DNA of 64,000 bases from the NCBI GenBank assembly GCA_002077045.2, contig KZ111142.1, forward strand, positions 785,017-849,016. The letters run 5' to 3'. Below the pieces are notes generated by a model. That model was given only the letters and a program-made list of their open reading frames with translations. It was not told the DNA's origin and did not search any database. Origin of the DNA: Rachicladosporium sp. CCFEE 5018. Its lineage: Eukaryota > Ascomycota > Dothideomycetes > Cladosporiales > Cladosporiaceae. How positions within the stretch are numbered: position 1 is the stretch's first letter; every line of letters starts with the position of its first letter. Positions 49,838 through 62,018 of this stretch are shown here, one piece after another. Made by a program: the position numbers and the translations under genes.

Positions 49838-52800
49838 TCATGCCCTACCCTTCTCAATATCATTCCTTTTACCCTCTTCCTCCACCCTCGCCTCCTCCTC
49901 AGCGACCTCCTCGACCTTCTCACTCTCCTTACTCTTCCGCCTAAGCCCCTTGATCTTCCTCCCCATCTTGCCAGACCACCTGTGCAGCGGCCTGTAGACC
50001 AGAACGACCGGCTTGCCAACGACCCTGGCAATCTTCTCAAACAACCAGTCGGGGAACAATCGAATCAGCACGCCGAAAGGCAGCGACAACAACCCGATGC
50101 CGATGCTGATCCCCCAGTCTCTGCCTGTGATCCTCTGAATCGAAAACGCCCGTCCACCAACAAACATGATCATCACCTGGCAGCCGATCATCGCCAAGAA
50201 GACAACGATGAAGAAGTAGTTCTTGAAGACTCCCTGGAAGACATTGAACTTGTTGTCCAGCCGGCGATTGTTGAGCATATTGCTGATCTGCAAGTTGACG
50301 TACGTCGCGAAGACTAGGGAGCGGATCTCGAGGCCGTCGGAGGGTATGCCAAGCCAGGCGGGGGCACCGTAGTACATGACAAAAGTAATGATTAGTTGCA
50401 GGATGGCTTGGCCGATAACTTGTTTCCACATCGTGATCGAGATGAGTGGGGCGGAGCGTTTGAGAGGTTTGCGGTCTAGAATCTCTTCGGTCGGGGGATC
50501 AGAGGCTAGAGCCAGAGCGGCGAGGGAATCCATGATCAAGTTGATCCAGAGAAGTTGCACAGCCGTGAGGACAGGCCGCATATCGCTGCTCGCGAGCGCT
50601 GATACGGAGGCGATGATCACAGCTGTGATGTTTACAGTGATCTGGAACTGTAGGAATTTTCTCACAGCATCGTTAACAGCACGGCCCCACATCAGCGCTG
50701 TGAGGATCGAAGTGAAGTTATCGTCCATGAGGATGATGGCGGAAGCTTCCTTGGCGACTTCGGTGCCGGAGATGCCCATAGAGAAGCCAATGTCTGCTGC
50801 TTTCAGGGCTGGGCCGTCATTCGTACCGTCACCTGTCACAGCTACCACTTCGCCTAGCTCACGGAGTTTCGTGACGAGAATGCGTTTGTCTTCTGGGGAG
50901 GAGCGGGCGAGGACTTGCAGACGAGGTAGGGTTTCAGCCATCTGAGCGTCCGATAGGGTGCGGAAGACCGGGCCCTCCATGACAATGCCGTCGGTGTATA
51001 TTCCACAGTCGGTGGCAATGGCGCGTGCGGTAACGACATTATCGCCTGTGACCATGCGGCAGCTGACGCCAGCCATGTGGCACTTCTGGACTGCTTCGGG
51101 GACGCCTGGTCGAAGAGGGTCTTGAATGCCAACGATACCGGTGAAGATCATCTCCTTGAGGACGGCATCGAAGTCGGCTTGTGAACGATCATTCTCGTCC
51201 TCGCAGCCAGCTGGCGGCCACTGCTCGAAGTTCTTCGTGATCAATGCGATAGTGCGGAGTGACTGCTTTGCATACTGATCGATAAGTGTCTCCAGGGTCT
51301 CTCGGTCTTCGGAAGTCATGGACCGGGTACTGGTAGAGCTGCACATCGATGTGCAGTGACCGAGAAGAATCTCTGATGCACCTTTGACATTGAGTCGGTA
51401 GGTGCCATTGGGAAGTCGCTGCACGGCTCCCATGCACTTGCGACGGGAGTCGAAGGGGACGAGTTGGGTAATGGTCGCATTCGAGCGCTCTTCGGATAGT
51501 GGACCCATACCGAGTGAACGAGCGAAGCTGAGCAAGGCAGTTTCGGTCTTGGACCCAATGAAGCCGTTGTCAGACCCAAAGGCTGTCGAGTTGGTGGTAA
51601 TGGCATCGACAACCTGGCGTTTCTCATCATTGCTCAAGTTGTTGGCGAAAGTAGCCAGACGTGTCTCATTGGCGCTGTTGTTCTTATCGTCGAATGTTTT
51701 GGTGCCGAAGAAAGTACCAGTAACGACAGTCATGACATTCTGAGTGAGCGTGCCAGTCTTATCAGAGCAAATGGTGGTCGCATTGCCCATCGTCTCGCAA
51801 GACTTGAGGATTCGTACGAGATTGTTCATCTTGGCCATTCTTGTTGATGCAAAGGCCAATGCCAGAGTCACAGCCAGCGGCAGCCCTTCCGGCACAGCCA
51901 CAACGATGATAGTAACCGAAACGATCAAGATATCGACAAATTGCGAAGCCTGTTGAGAGCTCGACAAAGTGCTGTCCGACAGCCCGGCAGCAAAGCGAAA
52001 GAGTAGAATGAAGAACAGCAAGATCGCTGCCGTGGATCCGAGTTTCGCGATCGCACTTGCAAGACCATCGAGCTTGACTTGTAGCGGAGTGGGCTGCATG
52101 TCGACGCGCATAGCCATCATGATCTTGCCGAAGGACGAGTTGACGCCGACAGAGGTGACCAGGTAAGTGCCGACACCTTCTAGCACCTTACTGCCCGAGA
52201 TGATGAACGGATCCATTTGCTTGAGCTCGGTGTGACCCTCCGCCAGCATATGCGTGACCTGATCGCCAGGTGTCTTCTTTAGTGCGTCGGATTCGCCAGT
52301 CGCTGAGCTCTCGTCGCACTTTACATTGTGATCAGTGATGAAAATGCCATCTGCAGGAACCAGATCTCCAGGCCCGAGATGGACGACGTCGCCAGCTAGA
52401 AGCTCGTGTACACCGATGATATGAGACTTGCCAGATCGGACGACGTTGATAGTCCTGTCCTCCTTCTTCGCGTTCAGCTTGACAAAGGCACGCTCCTTCT
52501 GGTAGTCATTGAGAGAACCGACTAGTACGACAATGGTAATGGCGATACAGATTGCTAGACCCTCGACATAGTCGATCGGAGGAGGGCTGCCCTCTGGGTG
52601 GTCGACACCAAATACCTGTAAGTTGTCAGCGATGCTTGAGCTCACACAAGCAGCACCGTAGACGTACCTCATACAATCCCAGTGCCAATGAGATAACGGC
52701 AGCTACAGTGAGCAGAATCAAGATCTTGTCCTTGTAAGCCATCCACATGAGCCTCCACAAGGGCGTAGCCTTCTTCTCGGGCAACCCATTATTGCTGAAG

Positions 52801-53470
52801 ACTTTAATTCGGTCCATGAAAGAACCTCCCGAAGTAGCTGCACCATCGCGTACATCAGTGACTGGATGGGACGTTGACTCCTGGGACTTATGCGTATATG
52901 CAGTAGCATCTTCGAAGGTCACACTGCCATCGAGTACATTTTCGTCGACACTGAGACCAGTCTCGACGTTGGTCCGGAGTCCTCGCTCGATGCCGCGCAG
53001 TCCTCCAAGCGCTGAGTAGGCTGCTAGTGACTTCGGATTGAGAAGTTTGTTGAGTTGCCCCGGCGAGAAGGCGAATTTGTTTTCCGCGACGATGAAGTCT
53101 CTTTCGAAGCCCTTGTCAGGTCGAAGAGCATCCTCGCGTTGCTGTAGTGTCATTCGGCATGTCGAAATGGGCGAGTCCTTGATAGGTGATTCTGGTGTTC
53201 TGAGCAAGGGAGTGTCTGAGTGTGCTGTGCTACCACTCAGTGATCGGTCGCGGCCGGGAAAGTTTGGGGTCGACAGTAGAGATGGGGACTGTGTTGAGAT
53301 AGGTGTCTGCGGCAGGATTCTAGAGTTTTCATCTGATCGTACAGACTACGGTACTGAGTCAGTGGGCCTGCAGAGGCTCGAAAAGTAGGCCTTGAACTTA
53401 CTGATGTGTCGACGTTGATTTGCGGCAGGGCCAGTGTAGGCGTCCGCTCGCTGGCGTTGCCGTTCGCCAT
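49838..53470 (-). CDS. PMC1: P2B-type Ca2+-transporting ATPase (Pmc1-like)
   Basis: Calcium pump of the vacuolar or plasma membrane that clears cytosolic Ca2+. Three exons: 53402-53470, 52668-53345, 49838-52615 (introns 56 and 52 nt), 1174 residues. The N-terminus includes FAFSPGQLNKLLNPKSLAAYSALGG, the conserved fungal Pmc1 block. Membrane helices surround the Ca2+ site VAVPEGLPLAVTLALAF. The phosphorylated Asp lies in CSDKTGTLTQN. The nucleotide domain has VTGDNVVTARAIA and the hinge motif TGDGTNDGPALKAADIGFSMG. About ten membrane segments are expected. A basic then acidic tail (RKIKGLRRKSKESEKVEEVAEEE) ends the protein. Exon 2 begins at an acceptor chosen to keep phase (CCGTAG at 53346-53351). 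Confidence 0.93.
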
Positions 53471-54317
53471 ATTATTCGCAGTACTTTACCCCTTGAAACG
53501 GAGATAGGTGATATGTGAAAGTGCACAAGTACGTTACGATGCGAGAAACAGTCGATGTACGGAGGCGCAGCAGCGCTGGGCATGCTGGGACGACGCAGCG
53601 ATCGCATATGGGTGACATCTGCGTGACCTTGGCCACGAAAGCGAAGCGCTGGGCAGGTGGTCTCGGCGCTGTCAGTCTTTGCCAAGCGAGCATAAGAAAT
53701 CGATGTTCAGCCACACCGAGACATCGTCCCATTTTGAACACCACGGGCGAAAGAAGGGCGTTAACAGAATGGATCGGGGGATATTTGGGACGCTCCGCAG
53801 TCGGATAATGACCCTCCCGTGCTGGGCCAGGTGTCAAGTCATTTCCAGGCAATCATGTGCGATTGCATGCGACTCAGCCTCGCTCGCTGTTCGTGAAGAG
53901 CAGCTTGGCGAGAAGAGACAATAACTACGCCACTAGTGACATGTTCGATAGACGCACATCAAGCGTGCGCTTCGCTCAGGAGCCTAGAAGATCGATGCGA
54001 TGGCTTTAGTCGGTCAAGGTGGCACGCGTGGGTAAAGTTGTGCTGCGCAAAAAGTTTGACAGGGCCAAGTGAGGTTGGCAGTAGTGACGCGGGCTTGGCG
54101 AGAGGGAGATTGGAGCAGACCCACACATACCCGAAACCAGTATATCTGAGCATGGCAGTTGACGAGGCAGCTAGGAGAAACATCATAGACCTCATCTCCA
54201 CGCAGTCATCTCCTGCGAGCTCGAACAAAACCGAGCACTTGTGATATAGCAGGGTATCGGAACCTGGAGAAGCCTAACTTGCAGCTACTAGAGCTCACCT
54301 CTCCTTCACGTCTACTG
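53471..54317. other. Intergenic; upstream region of PMC1
   Basis: 847 bp between the dioxygenase stop and the PMC1 start. No coding signal accepted. Confidence 0.5.
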
Positions 54318-55599
54318 CTATTGCTGCTTCGCCAAAGCCTCACGCCTGCCAGTGCTGTTCGGGTCAAGATATGGCCTCTCGCCCAACGACACCGCACGTT
54401 GGCCCGTGCGCTCACCTTGGCCCTCATAGTCGTACGTAGCCGTGTGGTACACGCTCCTGTTATCCCAGATAGCGAGATCGTTGGGCGACTGCCATCTGTT
54501 CCTTACCTGAAGGTCGTGGTCTGGATACGAGTGTCAGCATGGGCCAAATAGCTTCAAAACTTGCTGGTAGACTCACTTTCGGTGATCAGCTGCACAAACC
54601 AGCTGAGCAAGTGCTTACTCTCCGCCTCCGACACCTCATTGATACGCTTTGCATGGTGGCCAACCGCGAACACGCTCTTCCAGCCAGTCACTGGGTTGGT
54701 TCGGACGACTGGGTGTTGGGCCTTCAAATCCGAACCAAAGTTCTCGGGCGAGCCTCGCTGAGCAGTGTACAGCTGGAAGCCGTTCTTCTCCGCGCTCTCG
54801 TTGAAGATTGGCTGAGCATACGTTGCCGTCAAGCCCTCAAGAAATTTCTGGTAAGCTGGGGAGATCCGGTCATACACTTCGTAGCCGCTGGCCCAAAGAG
54901 TATCACCGCCAGTCTTCGGTAGTTGGGTGAGACGGAGAACGGCATAGTCGCTTGGTACCGGCTCGAAGGTAATGTCCGAGTGCCAGCCTGTGCACAGTGT
55001 CAACTAACGTTGCCTGTACGACTGGTGAGGCTCCGACGAAAAGGACTCTCACCTTCCTTGCTGCTCTGTTTCGCCTCCTTTGCGAAGCGGTCACTGTACA
55101 GCTTCTTGGCCTGCTCAGACGAGATTACCGATATCTCATCGTCCTTGCCGCCAAGAACGCGGCCACCATTGCTCACGGGGTGAATGTGCAAGCCACTGGA
55201 CTTCGGCTTGCCGCTGAGCTCGCCGAGCTTCTGAATAAGCTTCTTCTGGATGTCATTGTCGAGGTTGTCTTGTTTGCGGAAGAAGACTACACCACGTTGC
55301 GAGACTATCGTGCGTTAGTCGCGGAAGATGTATGATCATCAGGATCTGCGAGCAAGCATACCAGTGATGGCAAGATCTCTCAGCAGCTCATCAGCGTTGT
55401 CAGCCTTGAGCCACTCGGTGAGATCGGCATTGGGGAACTCCTTGCCGATGACTGGCGTAACATCGAAGGACTCGAACTGATCGAGTACGCCCTTCAGCTG
55501 TAGTGGTGCTGTATTCTGAGACTTTGATGAAGCATCTGCGTTTGGTGCCTCAGTGTCTGTCTCCGCTGCCGAAGTAGTGTGGATTGTTGTGGTCGCCAT
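54318..55599 (-). CDS. TauD-type 2-oxoglutarate/Fe(II) dioxygenase (taurine/sulfonate dioxygenase-like)
   Basis: Releases sulfite from organosulfonates in the best-known members (TauD, yeast Jlp1). Four exons: 55362-55599, 55053-55304, 54577-54987, 54318-54520; introns 57, 65 and 56 nt; 367 residues. The iron facial triad is visible as WHSDITF (His-x-Asp) and the distal His in NRSVYHTATYDYEG. A downstream Arg for 2-oxoglutarate lies in the GERTGQRAV segment. Other family landmarks are GVVFFRKQDNL, LRLTQLPKTGGDTLWASGYEVYD, HPVVRTNPVTGWKSVFAVG and NDLAIWDNRS. It is divergent from an ACS-family transporter at 56842. No targeting signal, so cytosolic. Substrate specificity is inferred from the family only. 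Confidence 0.88.
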
Positions 55600-56841
55600 G
55601 TTGATGTTGGATGATCTCGTAAAGAATTTACACTCTCACCTTTGTTATCAAGCCCTTCGAACTTATATACAATGCTGTAGCTTCGAGTCATCAATCCACT
55701 ATGTTGCCATCAAGTCGCATTACCGAGACCGCAACGCCATTGGTCGTAGACCGCGGATAAAGGTAACGTGGTCGATGTGTTGTGAGTTTGGTAGCTATTC
55801 GCAATTGTAGTGTAGCTATCACGCCATACATAAGCGAGCAACTTCATCCACTTCTGTTGCGTGGCAACGCACGCAATCGACTTGTCTTTCTTTTGTGAGT
55901 CCCATATGTGGAATTACGATGGAATCAATTGCGTGCCTTGGAGTGTGAAAACGACGATCACCAGCTGGATACGGATCAGACCACCGCAGCATACAAACGC
56001 TTCTATGCACCATGACACTTGTTATGTCCTGATAAGCCTGTTGTATGTCCTCTCGATACGCTCATAGATGTCTCGACCCGAGCTTCAGAGCATTGTCAAT
56101 GAGCTCAATCATCGGAGCACCGTAGAGGAGAAGACCTGCGAGATAACCGTCCAGTCTCTCGTTGTTTGATTGCAGTAGCCGCCGAGTGGGGACCTGACGC
56201 ATAGCAAGGTCTATAGACTCTAACCCCTGCGTGAACAATCAGTGGAACCGAAATAGGACATGTAGAAGGCGCCATGACTGAAGTCCTCTTGAACGCATGG
56301 GGAGATGCGTAGTTCTTCACGCTTCCACAAGGCGGTCTACCTCGATGCCAGGTAGTCTTCCGGTCGTAGCGGCACGCCATCGTCGACAGCGAAGGCATCT
56401 TCGCGTCTGTCTGACGAGATCGCGCCTCCAACGCTCCGTGGGCTGTAGTAATCTCAGTCCTTCGAAGATATCGTATCGCCAAGTCGGATAAGCGACTAAG
56501 AGGTCCACTCAACGAAGATTGGTGGAAGCTTCAGGCCTTCCTCGTGCCGTGGGCGAAGCATGGCGTGCACGCAGTGTAACGCGGCAGCAATGGCGTGCGC
56601 GCAACGTGGATCTGAACTCTGTTACTCTATGCACCCACCTTCCCTTTCGATGACAGCCAAGGTGCGCCAAATCTCCCGTGCAGCTCGTTGGGTATGCCTC
56701 GAGGCATTGCGCCATCGGATCCAGTAGTGACGAACGACCAAGGCTCAGTGCAAGTGTCGTATATACCACGCGAGCGTGCGCAGTACAGTAGGTAGTAGTA
56801 TTGTAACCTGCGCAGTAGTCGTCCGTGCCCATACCGAAGCC
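55600..56841. promoter_or_regulatory. Divergent region, TauD-like / ACS transporter
   Basis: 1.24 kb between the two divergent starts. A minus-strand open frame (56105-56512) lacks protein-like features. The region presumably holds both promoters; no site was assigned. Confidence 0.4.
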
Positions 56842-59701
56842 ATGGCAGCTCCCATCATTGCCCAGGCTGTTGAGCCAACCATCGCAGCATACACGATCGA
56901 TAGCGACAAGTCCACGAGAGATCTGAAGCAGTCCTTGGGCTCGTCGGAGTCTCTCGCTTCTTTCGATGAGAAGAATCCTTTCTCCAATCCCAAAATCGCC
57001 GCGCACTGGCGACAGGTCTATGAAGACTCGCAGTACGAGAGTCGGAGTGCATTCGATCCGGAATTCCAATGGACTGCGGCAGAGGAGAAGAAGCTCGTGC
57101 GGAAGCTCGACTGGCGTGTCTGCTTATTTGCTTGCGTAGCGTTCTTTGCATTGCAAGTCGATCGAGGAAACCTGGCTCAGGCGGTGTCGGACAATTTGTA
57201 TGTGTAGACACACAAGCATACTGCCAACGGAGGACTGACACCCAGGGCCGCTTGTCTGATCTATCACTATCCACAAATGACTATAACAATGGAAATACCA
57301 TTTTCAAGGTTTCTTTCCTCCTGGCGGAGATTCCCAGTCAACTCATCTCGAAACGACTAGTCAGTATTTGTGCTGTCATTACCGGTCTTGGCTTTCCACT
57401 AACCACTGTCACAGGGACCTGATCGATGGACTCCAAGTATGTTTCTTAGTTGCAGCTCCGGAAAGAGGCGCCAGTGTTTGCGATGCTGACGCCTCACCCT
57501 AGTGCAAATGGTCGCTTGGTCAATCGTCGCCGCATCGCAAGCAGCCCTATCGGGAAGAACATCCTTCTACATCTGCCGTGTTCTCATCGGTGCACTTGAG
57601 GGAGGGTGCGTACCACTCTCGACCTCTTCGATCGAGTCTCGCTGACAGTTCTCCAGGTTCATCCCTGATCTTGTATGACGAATCGACAGACCACTCTGTA
57701 CCTGGAGAACGTTAGCTAACACCGCTCGCAGGTTCTCTGTGCGTGTCTTTGCAACACCCGAATTTGGTCTGCCACCCACTAGCTGACAGTGAGATGACAG
57801 GGCTTTCATACTTCTACACCGGCAAAGAGCTACCCATCAGACTTGCATTCTTCTGGACCGCGCTTGACGGCACACAGATCATCACGTCCATCATGGCGTT
57901 TGGCTTGCTGCACCTGCGCGGCGTACGTGGGCTAGCAGGCTGGAGATGGCGAGTTGTAGCTTGAAATTGCATGCCAACCATCGACTGACAGGCCCAGGCT
58001 CTTCTTGATCGAGGGAATCATCACTTTCAGCATCGGCATCGCCGCTTTCTTCTCCATGCCGGGTGAGCAGTGACATGATGACCTGGTGGCTTTTCCGCAA
58101 CCAACTGACGACTCCCATAGCGAGCGCCGTCGCCACGAAGACGAAATTCAGGCCCAATGGGTGAGTAGGCACGCAAGTCGCGGCATTGTCATTGGAAATC
58201 CCGTAAGGACCGGCTAACAACCTTAGGTGGTTCACTGATCGCGAAGTCAAGATTGTCGTCAATCGAGGTGGGTCGATAATGAAGTAGACTTGAGCGTCTG
58301 CTCTGCTAACTGTCTTTAGTCTTACGCAATGATCCGACTAAAGGCGAGCTTCAACAGTCCATTAGAATGATGAGTCCGATCGATCACTGACACTGATTCC
58401 AGGCGATATGCACAACAGACAGGCAGTAGGGTGTAGGCGCGGGCTCCTGTGCATGTGGCCGCTAACCAGATGCTCCAGATCACACCGAAGCGGCTGTATC
58501 AAGCCCTCGCGGACTACGATATGTGGCCAGTGAGTCCAGTCGTCATCCAATAATCCAGGATCTGCTGACCACGGCGCCAGATCTACGCGCTCGGCCTCAT
58601 CTGCTTCATTCCGATCTCGACTCCAGCCACATATCTCACACTATCCTTAAGGCAGCTGGGCTTCTCGACGGTGGGTACCATCGATCCGAGATCAAATGCA
58701 TCGCTGACTCCGTAAAGTTCGAGACGAATCTGTTGGTCATTCCGTCTACCGCTGTCGCCATCTGCAATCTTCTGCTCTTGACGTGGGTCAGCGAGCGGTT
58801 GAATGAACGAATGCTCATCGCCCTCATTCAAGATCTGTGGTGAGTGCAGCTATTCGTGACCCCTTCCCTGGAACTCTGATGTGCAGAAAGTGCAGCTCTA
58901 CTGCAGCCCCGAAAGCATAAGTCCTGTGCTGCGGCATCGATTAGAGGGCTGATCGTCGAAGACATCTTCCGGTCTCTCGCTAGCGCTGCATGCAATCGTC
59001 GTGGGCGTGGGTGCATCGACGCAAGCACAAAGCGTTCTGCGCTGCTCTAGATACGACCCCATCATTGAACGTGGGCAATCGCTGATCAGATATTTCAGGG
59101 CGCTTCCTTGCGTAATCGCACTTCGAGTGTGGAGCGGTGCGAACAAGGAGCCGTGGGCTACCTATGCCCTGTTGACGGTGTTATTGTCCTGTGAGTCCTT
59201 CTAAGCTCTCAGCTGTCGTGGCGGTACTGACACAGGCCGCAGACCCATACTGCCACGCCATCCTTGTTGGCCTGTCTTCCAGGAACTCCGGCTCTGTGCG
59301 GACTCGCTCGATATCAGCAGCCTGTTATAAGTACGCGGAAATGAACACTTAAAGTAGTGCATGATACTGACTTGGTGGCAGCATGATGGTACAGCTCGGA
59401 GGTGTAATAGCCAGCCAGATTTACAGGGTGATCTTGCAGCCCGCGCCATGCATGCGGTCGATCTATACTGACGTCTCAACAGCAAGACGACAAGCCGCTG
59501 TATAAGCGTGGTAACTCTGTGTTAATTGCCATCGCTTGTTTGTCCATCTTGCTTTTCCTCTTTGCCAAGTTCTACTATGTCTTTAAGAACAGAAGTAGGG
59601 CAAGGAAGTGGGACGCAATGAGTGCAGAGCAGAAGCAAGATTATCTTGATACCACCAAGCACCAAGGAAATAAGAGATTGGACTTCCGATTCGCGCACTA
59701 A
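56842..59701 (+). CDS. MFS anion:cation symporter (Dal5/allantoate-permease family), 19 exons
   Basis: A 12-helix plasma-membrane transporter of 556 residues assembled from 19 exons: 56842-57201, 57246-57359, 57415-57436, 57503-57605, 57657-57672, 57732-57738, 57801-57948, 57998-58062, 58121-58160, 58227-58267, 58320-58343, 58403-58425, 58479-58529, 58581-58670, 58718-58839, 59099-59190, 59243-59330, 59382-59427, 59483-59701. Every junction keeps frame and rebuilds family motifs: TNDYNNGNTIFKVSF, SKRL-GPDRWTP-MQMVAWS, EGG-FIPDL-VL-WLSYFYTGKELP, AGWRW-LFLIEGIITFSIG, GWFTDREVKIVVNR-VLRNDPTKG-DMHNRQA, and KPLYKRGN before the end GNKRLDFRFAH. Exons of 7 and 16 nt occur, and two introns are GC-AG (57949-57997, 58344-58402). 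The first junction (donor GTGTAG) is the least certain. Substrate unknown. Confidence 0.88.
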
Positions 59702-60099
59702 GGAGGAGATGAAGGAGCGTGGCCTGTGAAACATTCGAGGCGCAATCGTTGTATGCTGCACACCTGGTGACACATCACTCCAGGGCCCCGGATATCATAG
59801 CTCAGATGTTGGCTTGATAGAAGATGCATCTGCCGAGAGGACTGCGAGAAGAGAAGCATCACATTCAATCTCGTCCTGTCCGCTCAGCTTAAGCTGTGTG
59901 CAGTACAACACAAGTCAAGTGCTGATAAGTAGACGATCGTACAGGTCGAGTTCCAGTGACCTGTGTTGGGCGACATCTTTCAGAAAAGCCAAGCGCTTGA
60001 CAACAGCGAAAAGGCGGGTAGCCACACATCAGTGTCCTGATTGGGACGTGTAATACGTCAGTTCACTGCAGGGCTATTCATAGACTCGCCAGGACGTCT
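59702..60099. other. Intergenic, no gene seen
   Basis: Follows the transporter stop. No coding pattern recognised. Confidence 0.45.
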
Positions 60100-60680
60100 T
60101 CACTCTGTACCATCAAGCTTCATCCGGGCGCAGCCACTGACCCTGGTAATTGATGGTCCATTCCGAGCGAGACCGCAGCTCCTGTTGAGCACGCGCCGGA
60201 GAAGGGGTGGCACCGTGTCAATGACGACAGAGTATCTGCCATACAGATCGAGAGGTAGCCAGTCCTGCCTCTGATCGATGTGGTGAATCTCCGCAAGGAG
60301 TTGACAGTGTCTGTTTGGGCGTAGGCTTCTATAGAGAGCGCCGGCAGCCCGATGTTGGAACAGCGGAACATCTAAGAGAGCGCGAAGAAGTCTGCTGTTG
60401 ATGCAAGGACTGTGCCGAAATGGTAATGCAGTGTGTAAGCGGTGTCCCAGAATCCACGCTCGAAGCCAGCCGGCCTGGTACCGTGTACAGTGGCAGGATG
60501 AACGACTTTATTGCAGTATCACCTGCAGCGTGGCAGTCTTACCCGATGCTGTAACCAGTGTTCGGATCGAAGGGGATTTGAAGGTCATCAAGTTTGACAC
60601 TCCCAGTTTCGAGGTATCTCAGAAGCGCTAAGAGACGAAGAGCATTCACCAGCTTCGTACACTTGTCCGTCGGCGTTGGC
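60100..60680 (-). pseudogene. Degraded coding relic, family not recognised
   Basis: Reading the minus strand, protein-like stretches follow one another in different frames: KLVNALRLLALLRYLETG to QIPFDPNTGYSIG, then a TAA (60539-60541), then HGTRPAGFERGFWDTAY to VLASTADFFA, then a shift into LLDVPLFQHRAAGALYRSL to QDWLPLDLYGRYSVVIDTV. The last shift is explained by an extra CT in a CT run (plus-strand AG repeat near 60375-60380); removing two bases would continue FFA into LLDVPLF. This is the pattern of an old gene with a stop and at least two frameshifts. I cannot name the family, and an intron-based explanation fits the frames worse. Confidence 0.4.
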
Positions 60681-60855
60681 CACGCTCAGCATCATAAGAT
60701 ATACCCTTGTCTGGTAGATCATGCAGGTCGACCTCCGCGCTCCAGAATAAGCAGTGGATGGCGCACGTGCGATAAGACATGGCGAAGCCCTCTGGTCTCG
60801 TTAGGGGGACAGGCCAAATCATAGGCGCATAGCATGCAAACGAGAAGACCAGAGA

Positions 60856-61206
60856 TCAGCGTGCCGAGTCGTGACCCTTGACAGCTTTCGCTTCCTGCTT
60901 GAGCACCTCCTCGAGTCCTTCATTGCGGCGAGCGAGCAGCAGCACATCAGTGGTGTTGATGGTCGTTCGTCCAGCGTGCTTCGCGAAAGTCTCTAAATCA
61001 TGACTGACATTCTCTGTGTCATGTCAGTGGCATCCTATTCATCCAGGCTCTCTGAGCGTACCAATCTGTGCGTACAGCATTTCGCTCAGTGAGCCGATGA
61101 AGTGGGCTGTCGCATTGATATCCGTGTGGGCATCGATCGTCTGGCCCACGCTGTACCACAGAGCAGCTTTCAGGCGCTCTTCCTTGTCGGCGTTGTCGAT
61201 GGCCAT
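60856..61206 (-). CDS. MHF1: MHF1 / CENP-S histone-fold protein
   Basis: Histone-fold partner of MHF2 (CENP-X), acting with the FANCM/Mph1 helicase in fork repair and at the inner kinetochore. Two exons, 61062-61206 and 60856-61013 (48-nt intron), 100 residues. The family signature is complete: EERLKAALWYSVGQTID, ATAHFIGSLSEMLYAQI, and after the junction DLETFAKHAGRTTINTTDVLLLARRNEGLEEVL. A longer start at 61272 would add MLMPFALPPLPQTDS and so on; the ATG at 61206 (MAIDNADKEERLK) gives the usual start and has the better context. Confidence 0.9.
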
Positions 61207-62018
61207 GATTGTCTTCGGATGCGTGATCGAGTCAGTTTGAGGTAATGGTGGTAATGCAAAGGGCATTAACATGATGGTTCCAAGAAGGTGGAGACGCGTC
61301 GCGTGATCAGCGCGTCATCTCGTGATGCACCTCGACCGCACCTGCCAATGTGTTGTGCTCACCCTTCATCTCCGGCGTACGACGTCCATGCCGCAAGTGA
61401 GAATATGAATCTCCCATTTCCTTGACAGAGCAAAATGGAGCGCGACGACCACTGGACGCATCGGTTTGTGCGCAAATCTCGCCTGGTGGCCACTAAACCT
61501 CACCTCAGCGCCATCAAAGCCCCGTGCTCGCGACCGCAATCGCTGGCAATGAGCAGTAGTGAGATGGGACCCGGTGTCGAATCTGGGTGAAGCTGCCATG
61601 AGTAGGCTGTTTTGACGTTATTTCGCCATCGTGCGCAAGACTCGGGATGAGCAGTGCTGTCAATCCCACGTGCAAGGTTCTGCAGTACTCTTTGCCAGCT
61701 GCTCCGAGATCTGCGAGTATCGAGCGCACATAACGCGTGCATGGCTGTAGTGAGTTCTGTGGTTCACTCTCGTCCGTCCGCACTCGAGGGTACGAGCCAC
61801 GTGGGCTGCGGTTCGAGAGCATCGACCGTCGCTCCTGCCCTCGAGGAAAATCACGACCCTGATTTCACAGTGGCGCTGCCCCCTCAAATCTCATCTCTCA
61901 CTTCACACACTGTATTGTCACCTTTTCCACGAGAGCACACTCATTCCCGACATCAAGCTTGACCGAGTAACGACTGCGTCCGGTACGGTCTGAGGGCTAT
62001 GGACCAGAATCGCACGAG
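61207..62018. other. Intergenic; possible 5' exons of the His-rich gene
   Basis: 812 bp. A short stretch near 61945-61965 (frame reading LIPDIKLDR) resembles the IKVKLED and SIKPEHG elements of the His-rich protein downstream. It ends at a GTAACG that could be a donor, but no acceptor at a normal distance keeps the frame. Otherwise nothing is seen. Confidence 0.4.

Noticed and set aside
57202..59482. ACS transporter as a pseudogene
   Set aside because: At first the many stops suggested decay, but 19 exons splice into one 557-codon frame that reproduces family motifs at each junction.
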